Origin: Runella slithyformis DSM 19594
GTDB taxonomy: Bacteria > Bacteroidota > Bacteroidia > Cytophagales > Spirosomataceae
NCBI RefSeq assembly: GCF_000218895.1
Contig: NC_015703.1
Coordinates: 2,059,001 to 2,123,000 of the forward strand
Direction of reading: 5' to 3'
DNA length: 64,000 bases
The notes beneath the pieces were generated by a model. That model had not been told where the DNA came from. It saw only the letters and a list, made by a program, of their open reading frames with translations, and made no database searches. Positions 38,776-47,838 of the stretch are shown one piece after another; position 1 is the first letter of the stretch; every line of letters begins with the position of its first letter. The position numbers and the translations under genes are program-made.

Positions 38776-40089
38776 GTGGAAAAAAAGGGTTGGGGGGTCG
38801 CAGTCGCCGTTTTGGCCGCTTTGGCGGTGTATTTACTGTATGCGTTTCTGCAACCTACGTATACCTACTCATTGCTTGATCCGCGCTACGATGCGCATCA
38901 ATACGCCAAGATTTACGCCTATTTCAGCGGTTTTACGGCAAATTATCACGTTTCGTTTCCGTTCAATGCCCGCATTTTGATGCCGTGGCTGGCGGCGCAG
39001 TTGCCGTTTCAAGACCTTACCGCAGATTTCATTTGGCTCAATGGCTTATTTATTGTCGCGGCCATTGGGTTGCTGACATGGGTATGGTGGCAACTCGGCA
39101 TTCGGCCTTTTTGGGTAGGCATTGCGCTTTTCTGGATTTTATTCCATTGGAAAGGTCTGGTGCGCATGTATTTGCCCGACCCCGTGACGGCGGATGCCGG
39201 CGGGTATTTTTGGCTGACGGCCTTATTGGCGGTTTTTCTTTTACAGGAAAAGAAAGGACCGATGAGCGCTCGAAATTGGGCTGTTATCAGTGTAATAACT
39301 GTTTTAGGAACCTTACAGAAAGAATCTTTTATAGCCGTGATGGGCGTAGCGGTGGTTTGGGAAGGCTTGAATGTAGGGTTAGTACGGACACCCACCCGGG
39401 CGTCGGGGTTTTTTGCCGGAAAAAATTCAGGGGGCTTCGGCATGATAAAGCCGCTGCTTTTCTCTTTTTGCCTTTCGCTGGCGGTTTACGGCATTGTTAT
39501 TTCTTTCTTTCCTTCCGGCTCTGCCGATTGGCGTAATAACTCCATTGTCAGCATCTTACGAGGCATGAAGCGCTATGTAGGTCAACCTGAGTTATTTTTG
39601 AGAGTACCCGTCAGTTGGTTTTTGGCGTTTGGTACCTTTTGGTTGGCCTTACTTCCAACGCGATTTTTAAAAGTAACTGATAGTTCTATTTATCATTCCT
39701 CACCCCTTACCGTAGTGACGGCCGCTCCTCACTTCTACCTTTGGCTTTTTCTAAGCCTGTTTGGCGGGGGGGATACCACGAGGATTTTGTACAACGGAAT
39801 GCCGTTCGTATTGACTTTTTTACTGTTAAGGCTTAACCGTCTGCCCGCATGGACGTGTGGGTATGTATTGGTTACTTCATTGCCATTGATGCGTTTATTT
39901 ACGTTAGAACCCGATTTAGGCCGTTATCCTTCGGCAATGCAACAGTGGTGTGTCGAATGTTGGACACCCGCCGAAAGTTGGGGATATTGGGCGTATGCCA
40001 TCGCGGTTTCAGCGGGCTACTATTACCTTTCGCGTCGCTTTGGTGCCGTCGGAAGCGATGAAACGAACGAGGTACAGGCCCATCGGTAA
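38776..40089 (+). CDS. Polytopic membrane protein of unknown function
   Basis: 437 residues from GTG 38776 (VEKKGWGVAVAVLAALAVYLL), about ten hydrophobic segments. Early acidic/basic loop motifs (DPRYDAHQYAKIYAYF, FNARILMPWLAAQL) and VRMYLPDPVTADAGGYFW recall GT-C/glycosyltransferase-39-like membrane proteins, but no diagnostic motif is certain. It starts 4 bp after the CobW gene. Its last 81 bp overlap the end of the convergent FG-GAP gene. Confidence 0.7.
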   Translation: MEKKGWGVAVAVLAALAVYLLYAFLQPTYTYSLLDPRYDAHQYAKIYAYFSGFTANYHVSFPFNARILMPWLAAQLPFQDLTADFIWLNGLFIVAAIGLLTWVWWQLGIRPFWVGIALFWILFHWKGLVRMYLPDPVTADAGGYFWLTALLAVFLLQEKKGPMSARNWAVISVITVLGTLQKESFIAVMGVAVVWEGLNVGLVRTPTRASGFFAGKNSGGFGMIKPLLFSFCLSLAVYGIVISFFPSGSADWRNNSIVSILRGMKRYVGQPELFLRVPVSWFLAFGTFWLALLPTRFLKVTDSSIYHSSPLTVVTAAPHFYLWLFLSLFGGGDTTRILYNGMPFVLTFLLLRLNRLPAWTCGYVLVTSLPLMRLFTLEPDLGRYPSAMQQWCVECWTPAESWGYWAYAIAVSAGYYYLSRRFGAVGSDETNEVQAHR

Positions 40090-42363
40090 TCTACTGACGT
40101 CAAAAGAAGCATCAGCGGTGAGTTGAGTAACGGGTTGACTTTTAAGGATTTGTCCGTGAATGGAAATTAACTCCAATTGTCCCGTTACGGGCACCTGAGC
40201 ATAGAGAAAGTTGGACGTTGGATTGGGGTAAACGACCAATTCTAAGTTTTCGATCGGAGGATTGACCTTGAGTGAGGTGTTTTTTAAGTACTTGATGCCT
40301 CCCGTATTGCTGCCGATGAGTAATTCCGGCAATTGGTCACCGTCCAGATCTCCAACGGCCGGAAAGAGCCCGGCACCTATTCGCAGAAATTCGGTTTTTC
40401 CCGAAAATACATTAAAGATCAAATTGGTGTCGCTCTTTAACACTGCATCGGGCGTTGTGAAATTTGGGTATACCCGTACTCTCCCGAGCAGATCCCCGAG
40501 AATAAGTTCGGGTTTTCGGTCGCCGTTGAGGTCGGCGGCGACCATGCCCTGCGAACGTTTGTTGAAATCGACATCCAAACCGCCGAACACATCCGTTTTC
40601 AGCTCATAGACCGGAGCGGCGTTGCTTCCCGTATTGCGGTGATATTCTACATTGCCCGAATTTTTACTCACCAATACGTCCAACTTGCCGTCTTGGTCAA
40701 TATCGTGGTAAAGCAGGTTTTCGCCGTTGGAAAAACTGGTCGGATTGGGGAGTTTGGTCAGGCGGGTCGTGTCCAACTGCATGGCGGCCCCGCGCGGGGC
40801 TCTGTTGGGGACCCACCGAATGTCCATGCCTTTGAACGTATTGGTCCAAAAACCCAGATCAAGGGTTCCGTCGCCGTTGAGGTCGGCAAAGAAAGGCTTT
40901 GTATTGATCGGTAAAAGGTTTTCTTTACTCAAAAGCCGTTGGCTGAGGTTTAAAAAATCATCGGTCACCAACTCAAACTGCGCTTGAGCAGGCGTTCCGG
41001 TATTGCGGTAGAATTGCAGACTCGCCCGATAGCCGGTCTGGGTGCGGGTGCCGCCGTAGCCTATCAGTAGATCTAAGTCGCCGTCGCCATCTATATCGGC
41101 CAACGCAGGGGCGGAGTTTTCTCCCAGATCAATCATTCCCTCTTGCAAAAAATCAGCCTGTCGGTACACAAAATTAGGTTTGGCGTCGGTACCTTCGTTG
41201 CGGTAAAACCAATTGGATCGGCGTAAATTAATGAGTGAATTGCTCGCAATATCCGTACTGCTCGGCGAGGCCACCAGATCGCGGGCACCGTCACCGTCCA
41301 GATCTTCTACGTAGGCCGAAGGAAAGATGGGGTAATTAATGGGCCTTTGAGCCGGAAAATTTGATTGTACACTGCCAATCAGCGTCGCCATGCCATTACC
41401 GCCGACATTTTTGAGCAACGTCACATTATCGCAGGCCACGTGCCCGTGTAGTACATCCTTGCGGCCGTCGCCGTCCACATCCCCCACCCACAGGGTATTG
41501 CCCGCGTGCTGAATTTTGGCATTTGACGAAGGGCCGCTCAGGGCCTCGCTGAGTGTCATCGCATTCGTTAGTGCAGGTTCGGGCGTTTGCACCTGCGTGT
41601 CGGCGGGTTCGAGATTAAGTTCGTACTTATCGCACGCAGAAGTAGCAGCGAAACGCCCCCAATTGGTGGTCATTTTACGAAACACAAACGCCTGTGTGCT
41701 TTTTTGCTCTTTGCTTAAATTTTGGTGTAACTCTACGGAAGAGCCTGAAAAATCGAACGTAAGGATGTCAATATCACCGTCATCATCAACATCCGTAATG
41801 GCGGGTAGGTCCGTGGAGGGAACGTACAAATTGATGTTTCCCGAAAAGCCCTGCGTCAACAGCGGGTCGGCAACGAGTGTCCAGGAAAAGCCATCCGCAG
41901 CGGGGACATTACGAAAAACCCGAATGCCGGCCACCGTGCTGGTGAATAGATCCTTGCGCCCGTCGCGGTCGTAATCGACCAGCAGCATCCAATACAGAAG
42001 ATTGGGCGGAAATTTGGCGGCGTATTGCGGCGCGTATTGCCACGTGACACCGTTGGGTTGGCGAACGGCCAAAAAAGTGGATACCTGTTGGTTGCCACGG
42101 TCAAAGATGACTAAGTCTTCGATACCGTCGTCGTTGAGGTGCATTTTGGAAAATTGGGCGCTGTTGAGGCCGCCCGCCCAGGGGTTAGGGATAGGGACGT
42201 TATTTGTAAGGATTTTAGCGCTGTTATCCCAACGAAAAGAAAAAGTCTGACCCAACGACTGAAACCCGATCAATACGCAGAGGACGCAAAGGTACTGCGG
42301 CACCCATCGGGGCAGACAGTGATGAAAACCCAACTCAGAATGTATAATCTGCCTCATTCGCAT
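40009..42363 (-). CDS. FG-GAP/VCBS repeat protein with T9SS sorting domain
   Basis: 784 residues. After a signal region ending near residue 39 (LIGFQSLGQ), at least nine Asp-rich calcium-binding FG-GAP/VCBS units follow (for example DVDDDGDIDILTF, DVDGDGRKDVLHGH, DIDGDGDLDLLIGY), forming a predicted beta-propeller. The end is a type A T9SS sorting domain (LELVVYPNPTSNFLYAQVPV to KVIVAR). It is exported to the surface by the Por system; the binding partner is unknown. The stop lies 81 bp inside the convergent membrane-protein gene. Confidence 0.9.
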   Translation of the reverse strand: MRMRQIIHSELGFHHCLPRWVPQYLCVLCVLIGFQSLGQTFSFRWDNSAKILTNNVPIPNPWAGGLNSAQFSKMHLNDDGIEDLVIFDRGNQQVSTFLAVRQPNGVTWQYAPQYAAKFPPNLLYWMLLVDYDRDGRKDLFTSTVAGIRVFRNVPAADGFSWTLVADPLLTQGFSGNINLYVPSTDLPAITDVDDDGDIDILTFDFSGSSVELHQNLSKEQKSTQAFVFRKMTTNWGRFAATSACDKYELNLEPADTQVQTPEPALTNAMTLSEALSGPSSNAKIQHAGNTLWVGDVDGDGRKDVLHGHVACDNVTLLKNVGGNGMATLIGSVQSNFPAQRPINYPIFPSAYVEDLDGDGARDLVASPSSTDIASNSLINLRRSNWFYRNEGTDAKPNFVYRQADFLQEGMIDLGENSAPALADIDGDGDLDLLIGYGGTRTQTGYRASLQFYRNTGTPAQAQFELVTDDFLNLSQRLLSKENLLPINTKPFFADLNGDGTLDLGFWTNTFKGMDIRWVPNRAPRGAAMQLDTTRLTKLPNPTSFSNGENLLYHDIDQDGKLDVLVSKNSGNVEYHRNTGSNAAPVYELKTDVFGGLDVDFNKRSQGMVAADLNGDRKPELILGDLLGRVRVYPNFTTPDAVLKSDTNLIFNVFSGKTEFLRIGAGLFPAVGDLDGDQLPELLIGSNTGGIKYLKNTSLKVNPPIENLELVVYPNPTSNFLYAQVPVTGQLELISIHGQILKSQPVTQLTADASFDVSRLPMGLYLVRFIASDGTKATRKVIVAR

Positions 42364-42407
42364 TCAATTTTTTTTATACTAAACCGTTCTAAACAAAAAA
42401 CGTTTTT

Positions 42408-43493
42408 ATGCGTCAAAAAGTGTTCCTGCCTTGGGCCGGCTTCGGGCTTAGTGGTCTTTTTCTTCTCGTGGTATTTCCTGCCTTTTCTCAACAAAAATAC
42501 TATAATTTGGTACTGGAAGGCGGTGGTATTCGCGGCATTGCCTATTGCGGTGCGCTTCAGGAATTGGAACAGCGCGGGCTCCTGAAAGACATTCGGCGGC
42601 TGGGCGGTACGTCGGCAGGTGCTATTCAGGTGTCTTTGTTGGCGGTGGGCTATTCGGCGGCGGAGCTGACTGGGTTGGTTTCGGAAATGAAGATACAGTC
42701 TTTCAACGACGGTCAATACATTTTTGTGGGGGGAACACAGCGCCTGATCGAGCGTTTCGGTTGGTACAAGGGAGAGGCGTTTCGTCGGTGGATCGGGGAG
42801 AAAATCGACCGTAAAACAGGAAGAGAAAACCTGACCTTTGGACAATTACACGCCCTTACGCAGCAGGACAGTTGCTATAAGGATCTGTACGTCACGGTCA
42901 CAAACCTGACCCAACAGAAATCAATGGTACTTTCGTACGAAAAATTTCCTGATTTGGCCATTGCCGATGCCGTACGGGCTTCCATGTCCATTCCGCTGTA
43001 TTATTGTGCGGTGTTTATGGACAGTACGGGCCGATTGTATCAACGTCCGCCGCGTACAATTCCCGCCGACGTGCTGGTCGATGGCGGGTTATTGATGAAT
43101 TATCCTATCGGTCTGTTTGACCAAAATCGATTCCTGAGCACTTCCCGCCCGGATACAGCCCCGGAAGCCTATGTTTTTAATGCCGAAACCCTGGGGCTGC
43201 GTTTGGAAAGCGCCGAACAGATCAAGGCCGATGCCCAACATTTTGGGTTGGCGTCGTATCCCATTCGAAGTTTTAAGACGTACATGGGCGCTTTTTATAC
43301 TCTGGTGTCCGAAGCGGCCAATCGTTATAATTTTCGTCCGGAAGATTTGAAGCGGACCATTTCCATTGATTTTCAGAATATTGGCCCCAAAGTGCGTAAG
43401 TTGTCGGAGGCGGAAAGGAATTTGTTGATCGGCAGCGGCAAAAAATGCGTAGGTGATTTTTGTGCCCCTTCGACGGTCGTTTCACAAAATTAG
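42408..43493 (+). CDS. Patatin-like phospholipase
   Basis: 361 residues with a signal peptide (FLLVVFPAFSQ). The patatin elements are all visible: oxyanion GGGIRG, nucleophile elbow GGTSAG (GxSxG) and the catalytic Asp in VDGGLLMNYP. It should hydrolyse acyl esters of lipids in the periplasm or outer membrane. No POTRA/beta-barrel autotransporter part is attached. It is divergent from the FG-GAP gene (44-bp gap) and overlaps the convergent HAD gene by 12 bp. Confidence 0.9.
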   Translation: MRQKVFLPWAGFGLSGLFLLVVFPAFSQQKYYNLVLEGGGIRGIAYCGALQELEQRGLLKDIRRLGGTSAGAIQVSLLAVGYSAAELTGLVSEMKIQSFNDGQYIFVGGTQRLIERFGWYKGEAFRRWIGEKIDRKTGRENLTFGQLHALTQQDSCYKDLYVTVTNLTQQKSMVLSYEKFPDLAIADAVRASMSIPLYYCAVFMDSTGRLYQRPPRTIPADVLVDGGLLMNYPIGLFDQNRFLSTSRPDTAPEAYVFNAETLGLRLESAEQIKADAQHFGLASYPIRSFKTYMGAFYTLVSEAANRYNFRPEDLKRTISIDFQNIGPKVRKLSEAERNLLIGSGKKCVGDFCAPSTVVSQN

Positions 43494-44180
43494 TTTCAGG
43501 TCGTCCAAATGTTGTACATCATACGTAGGCGTACGGTCAAAGGTTAATTTTTTGGGATTGTAAAAGGCCGCATCCATGCCGAATCGGAGCGCGCCCATAA
43601 TATCCGCTTCCCAATTATCGCCGATCATCAGACTTTCATGGGGGTGGGCGTTGGCGGCTTGCAGCGCGTAGGCAAATATCTGCGCGTCAGGCTTTTTAGC
43701 GCCTGCTTTTTCGTTGGTGATCACGTGCCGAAAATAATGGTGAATGCCCGAACTCTGCATTTTTGACGCCTGAATGGAGTCAAAGCCGTTGGTGACGATA
43801 TGCAATTGATAGTCTTTCTCGGCGCAATAGTCCAGCAGTGCCACGGCCCCGTCGAGCAGGTGTGATTTTTGGGGAAGCAGTTTCAGGTATTCCTCGCCCA
43901 AAGCGCTGCCGAAAGCCACATTTTCCACTTTTAGTGCTTCAAAAACCAGGCGAAAGCGGTGTTCGCGGATGTACGCGTGTGCAATGCGACCTTGGTCAAA
44001 GTCATTCCATAATCGGGTGTTAATTTCCAGAAATACACGAACAAAATCCCCCAAAGACATAACGCCGTGATTGATGAGTTCAAAGTTGTGGTAAATATCC
44101 GTCAGTGATTCGGCCGAATTGCGTTCAAAATCCCAGAGCGTGTGGTCGAGGTCGAAAAATAGGTGTTTGTATTTTGGCAT
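43482..44180 (-). CDS. HAD phosphatase, YjjG-type nucleotidase
   Basis: 232 residues from ATG 44180 (MPKYKHLFFDLDHTLWDFERN). HAD motif I FDLDHTLWD, motif II VTNGFD, the lysine in GAKKPDAQIF and motif III MIGDNWEADIMGA. The opening and length match noncanonical pyrimidine nucleotidases (YjjG family), which clear modified nucleoside monophosphates. It starts 35 bp from the divergent MOSC gene. Confidence 0.87.
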   Translation of the reverse strand: MPKYKHLFFDLDHTLWDFERNSAESLTDIYHNFELINHGVMSLGDFVRVFLEINTRLWNDFDQGRIAHAYIREHRFRLVFEALKVENVAFGSALGEEYLKLLPQKSHLLDGAVALLDYCAEKDYQLHIVTNGFDSIQASKMQSSGIHHYFRHVITNEKAGAKKPDAQIFAYALQAANAHPHESLMIGDNWEADIMGALRFGMDAAFYNPKKLTFDRTPTYDVQHLDDLKLIL

Positions 44181-44215
44181 TTGATAACGAGTTTTGTGCA
44201 AATCTACAAACAAGA

Positions 44216-45055
44216 ATGACGTCGACTCTTATCCTCTCCGAAATCTTCATTTACCCCGTAAAATCGCTGGGCCCGATTCGGCTTACGCAGTCCGACGTGG
44301 AAGAACGCGGTCTGCGCTATGACCGTCGCTGGCTGATCATTGATGATAACAACTGCTTTGTCACCCAGCGCAGCTACCCTGCGATGGCGCTGATCGAGGT
44401 AGCGATTACGGCCGACGGCCTACAGCTGCGTCACCGCACCCGGGAGTTAGGAACGTTGTTTGTCCCATTTTATCCTGAAACCTTTGATCTGCTGACCGTC
44501 ACCGTGTGGGATGACCAAATAGAGGCCGTGATCGTGAACGACACTGCCAATCGCTGGCTGAGTGAAGCGCTCGGGTTTTCGGCGCGGTTGGTGTACCTGC
44601 CCGATACGTCACCGCGCCCGGCGGACCCCAATTATGCACCGTTTGAGGCCAATGTGAGCTTTGCGGATGGGTTCCCGTTTTTGATCATCGGACAATCTTC
44701 GCTGGATGATTTAAACACTCGCCTGCCCGAACCGGTTTCTATGATACGATTCCGTCCCAACCTGGTCTTTGAAGGCGGTTTGCCTTACGACGAAGACCAA
44801 TGGTATGAGTTCAACATCGGAAAGTTGGCGTTTTACGGGGTAAAACCCTGTGCCCGTTGCATCCTGACCACCGTTGATCCCGAAAAAGGTGAGATTGCGG
44901 GAAAAGAGCCGCTTAAAACGCTCTCAAGCTACCGTAAGCGTAACAACAAAATTTTCTTTGGGCAAAATGGGTTAACCAACCAAACGGGAGCCATAAAAAT
45001 AGGGGATGAGATACGGGTCATAAGCCGTAAAGCACGGCAGACCATGAGTGAATAA
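44216..45055 (+). CDS. MOSC domain protein with N-terminal beta-barrel
   Basis: 279 residues from ATG 44216 (MTSTLILSEIFIYPVKSLGP). The MOSC N-terminal beta-barrel (IYPVKSL) is followed by a C-terminal MOSC domain with the conserved cysteine in KPCARCILTTVDPEKGE, and RFRPNLVFEGG. These proteins resemble the molybdenum-cofactor part of mARC/YcbX enzymes that reduce N-hydroxylated compounds. The upstream extension to 44105 overlaps the divergent gene and is rejected. The carotenoid desaturase starts 2 bp after the stop. Confidence 0.88.
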   Translation: MTSTLILSEIFIYPVKSLGPIRLTQSDVEERGLRYDRRWLIIDDNNCFVTQRSYPAMALIEVAITADGLQLRHRTRELGTLFVPFYPETFDLLTVTVWDDQIEAVIVNDTANRWLSEALGFSARLVYLPDTSPRPADPNYAPFEANVSFADGFPFLIIGQSSLDDLNTRLPEPVSMIRFRPNLVFEGGLPYDEDQWYEFNIGKLAFYGVKPCARCILTTVDPEKGEIAGKEPLKTLSSYRKRNNKIFFGQNGLTNQTGAIKIGDEIRVISRKARQTMSE

Positions 45056-45057
45056 AT

Positions 45058-46560
45058 ATGAAAAAAACAGCAGCCATCATCGGCGCGGGCATTGCGGGCA
45101 TCGCCTCCGCTGTTCGTTTGGCCAACCAAGGATACGACGTTCATGTATTTGAAGCCAACAGCTACCCGGGCGGGAAGTTATCGAGCTTTGAGGTCAAAGG
45201 CTATCGTTTTGACGCCGGTCCGTCGCTGTTTACGATGCCGCACCTAGTGGACGAACTCTTCCGGCTCTCGGGCAAAGATCCGCAGGCGTATTTTGACTAC
45301 ATTCGGTTGGATGAAGTGTGCCGTTATTTTTGGGATGACGGCGTTCGCCTGACCGCCCAAGCCGACCGACAGGCATTTGCGCGGGAAATGGAAGAGAAAT
45401 TGGGTGAACCGGCCGCGCACGTTTTGGCCTATTTACAGGACAGCGCCGTCAAGTACAACGTTACCGAAAAACTGTTTCTGCATCGCTCGCTGCATAAGCT
45501 CGGTACCTATTTCAACCGCGATGCCTTCAAAGGCTACGCCAATATGCACCGTTTGGACGCATTTACGACCATGAACCGCGCCAACGAACGACGCTTTCAA
45601 CAGCCGCGCGTGGTACAGCTTTTCAACCGGTATGCCACCTACAACGGCTCAGACCCCTACCAAACGCCCGCGACGATGAACATCATTCCGCATTTGGAAT
45701 ACAATATCGGGGCCTTCTTTCCCAAAAAAGGAATGGTGGACATCACGGAAAGTTTGGTCAAATTGGCCGAAGATCTGGGCGTGAAATTCTACTTCAATAC
45801 CAAAGTGGCAAAAATAGAAACGTCAGAAAACCGGGTGACAGGTTTAACCTTTGAACCCACCGCTGACCGCAGCGGCAGACGCTCCTCATTTCTCGCTCCT
45901 CGCTCCTTTGACATTGTCGTCTCCAACATGGATGTGGTGAATACCTTCCGTAAACTACTTCCCGATGCCAAACAGCCCGAACGCATCCTGCGGCAGCCCA
46001 AGTCGAGTTCAGCCCTGATCTTTTATTGGGGGGTGAAAAAAAGTTTTTCGGAATTGGGCCTGCACAACATCTTGTTTTCAAACGATTATCGGGCTGAATT
46101 TGAGCATCTGTTCCACCAAAAAACGATGTACTCCGACCCGACCGTTTACCTCAATATTACCTCCAAACACAAACCCGATGATGCACCCGATGGCGGTGAG
46201 AATTGGTTCATTCTGGTCAATGCGCCCAACAATGAAGGACAGGACTGGGAAGCGCTGATTGCGCAATCCCGTAAAGACGTGATGAAAAAAGTATCGAAAA
46301 CATTGGGCGTAAACATCGCTGACCATATTGAATGCGAAGAGATTTTGGACCCGCGCAGCATTGAGTCCAAAACCTCAAGCTCGCAGGGGGCACTGTACGG
46401 CAACAGCTCCAATAATCGTTTTGCGGCTTTTTTGCGCCATGCCAATTTCTCCCGGGAGTTTAAAAACCTTTACTTTGTGGGGGGCAGCGTTCATCCCGGC
46501 GGTGGTATCCCTTTGGCGATCCTGTCGGCTAAGATTGCAACCGATTTGATTGATTCTTAG
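45058..46560 (+). CDS. Phytoene desaturase family protein (CrtI/CrtD-like)
   Basis: 500 residues. N-terminal FAD-binding AAIIGAGIAGIASAVRLANQGYDVHVFEAN, then GGKLSSFEVKGYRFDAGPSLFTMP, and the C-terminal signature VGGSVHPGGGIPLAILSAK. It is an FAD-dependent carotenoid desaturase acting at the membrane. The separate location from a crtB/crtZ cluster and the sequence pattern fit either CrtI or a CrtD-like hydroxycarotenoid desaturase; I cannot decide. It probably contributes to the flexixanthin-/saproxanthin-like pigments of this order. Confidence 0.85.
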   Translation: MKKTAAIIGAGIAGIASAVRLANQGYDVHVFEANSYPGGKLSSFEVKGYRFDAGPSLFTMPHLVDELFRLSGKDPQAYFDYIRLDEVCRYFWDDGVRLTAQADRQAFAREMEEKLGEPAAHVLAYLQDSAVKYNVTEKLFLHRSLHKLGTYFNRDAFKGYANMHRLDAFTTMNRANERRFQQPRVVQLFNRYATYNGSDPYQTPATMNIIPHLEYNIGAFFPKKGMVDITESLVKLAEDLGVKFYFNTKVAKIETSENRVTGLTFEPTADRSGRRSSFLAPRSFDIVVSNMDVVNTFRKLLPDAKQPERILRQPKSSSALIFYWGVKKSFSELGLHNILFSNDYRAEFEHLFHQKTMYSDPTVYLNITSKHKPDDAPDGGENWFILVNAPNNEGQDWEALIAQSRKDVMKKVSKTLGVNIADHIECEEILDPRSIESKTSSSQGALYGNSSNNRFAAFLRHANFSREFKNLYFVGGSVHPGGGIPLAILSAKIATDLIDS

Positions 46561-46629
46561 GGTTTTTGTTGTAGTGGCATTGTTTTGGGTGTGATTTTTG
46601 CTGTTAAAAATAGGGTGAAGGGTTTTTGT

Positions 46630-46664
46630 TAACCACAGAGGTGCTAAGTGACGCAGAGGGGTGG
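46630..46664. repeat. CACAGAG-type dispersed repeat fragment
   Basis: AACCACAGAGGTGCTAAGTG followed by ACGCAGAGG is a member of the CACAGAG/CTCTGTG low-complexity repeat family common in bacterial intergenic DNA. A related element in the opposite orientation lies at 46751-46782 inside the start of the PorP gene. Confidence 0.5.
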
Positions 46665-46746
46665 TTTGATTCTAAAATAAATGCGACACCGTATTCATTT
46701 GAAAGAGTTATTACACAAAAAAATAAGAGATAAGAGATACACGAAA

Positions 46747-47739
46747 ATGCTCTCCGTGTACCTCTGTTTCTGCGTGGTTTTTCATTCAACAATTGTATTT
46801 GCACAGCAATTGCCTCAATACTCCCAATACCTCCAAAACAACTTCCTGCTCAATCCCGCCCTGGCGGGCATTGAAAGCTATGCCGACGCCAAAATGAGCT
46901 ATCGTCAGCAATGGGCGGGCTTGGAGGATGCTCCGCGTACCCTGTACATGACGGCCCATTTACCCATCGGCAATCCTGATTTTGAGATAGCGCCCGCGTC
47001 GCCGAGGTTCAGCTACGGGCGTCAGCGGGAACCGGTGCTGCCGGCGGCGCACGGCGGAGCAGGCGTTTCGCTCATTCGTGACCAAACGGGCCCCTGGACG
47101 CGGTTTTCGATGAGTGTCTCGGGAGCATATCATTATCCGTTGAACGAAGAGTGGCAGGTCAGCGCGGGGCTTGCGGCAGGAATCACGCAGCACACGCTGG
47201 ATTTTGACCGTATTCGATTGGCCAACCCATTGGACCCCGTCGCAGCGGTGGGGAAGGTCAATACCTTTCGCCCCGATCTGCACGCGGGAGTGTGGGTGTA
47301 TTCGACCGATTTCTTTGGAGGGTTTTCCGTGCAGCAGTTGTTAGGGGCCAAACTGCGATTTCGTTCTTCCGGTTACGATTGGCAGGGCCAACTCGTCCCT
47401 CATTTTTTTCTCACGGCCGGCTATCGGCTGCCCATTACCGACGAATGGGACTTTACGCCCTCGGTACTGTTTAAAAAGTCTTCAAAAGCGCCTGTCTCTT
47501 GGGATTTAAACTTCAAATTCAGTTACCTGAATCAGCTTTGGTTTGGGCTTGCGTATCGGAAAAGCGATGCTTTTTTGGGATGGGTCGGTACACGGGTAGC
47601 GCAGAAGTTTTCGGTCAGCTATACGTATGAGTACGTCCTTTCTTCTCTCCAATCCCGTACGTCGGGCTCCCATGAGATCACACTGGGGCTTACTCTCGGT
47701 AGCGGAGAGCATTATTCGTCACCTAGAAGTTTTTGGTAA
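46747..47739 (+). CDS. PorP/SprF family T9SS membrane protein
   Basis: 330 residues from ATG 46747 (MLSVYLCFCVVFHSTIVFA, signal peptide). The family opening QQLPQYSQYLQNNFLLNPAL is followed by YRQQWAGLEDAPRT and beta-barrel strands up to GSHEITLGLTLG. PorP/SprF proteins are outer-membrane partners of type B sorted proteins of the type IX system. The large gliding-type protein at 61363-63738 could be a client, although it is not adjacent. The signal peptide is encoded by a CTCTCCGTGTACCTCTG-type repeat. Confidence 0.9.
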   Translation: MLSVYLCFCVVFHSTIVFAQQLPQYSQYLQNNFLLNPALAGIESYADAKMSYRQQWAGLEDAPRTLYMTAHLPIGNPDFEIAPASPRFSYGRQREPVLPAAHGGAGVSLIRDQTGPWTRFSMSVSGAYHYPLNEEWQVSAGLAAGITQHTLDFDRIRLANPLDPVAAVGKVNTFRPDLHAGVWVYSTDFFGGFSVQQLLGAKLRFRSSGYDWQGQLVPHFFLTAGYRLPITDEWDFTPSVLFKKSSKAPVSWDLNFKFSYLNQLWFGLAYRKSDAFLGWVGTRVAQKFSVSYTYEYVLSSLQSRTSGSHEITLGLTLGSGEHYSSPRSFW

Positions 47740-47838
47740 ATTGTTTCTAAAAAATGATGCGTTCTTAACCAAGTAGAAGTTATTTGTGTTGATACAGTTA
47801 CGTTTACGTATTTTAGCTGTTCAACCAAAAATCAATCA

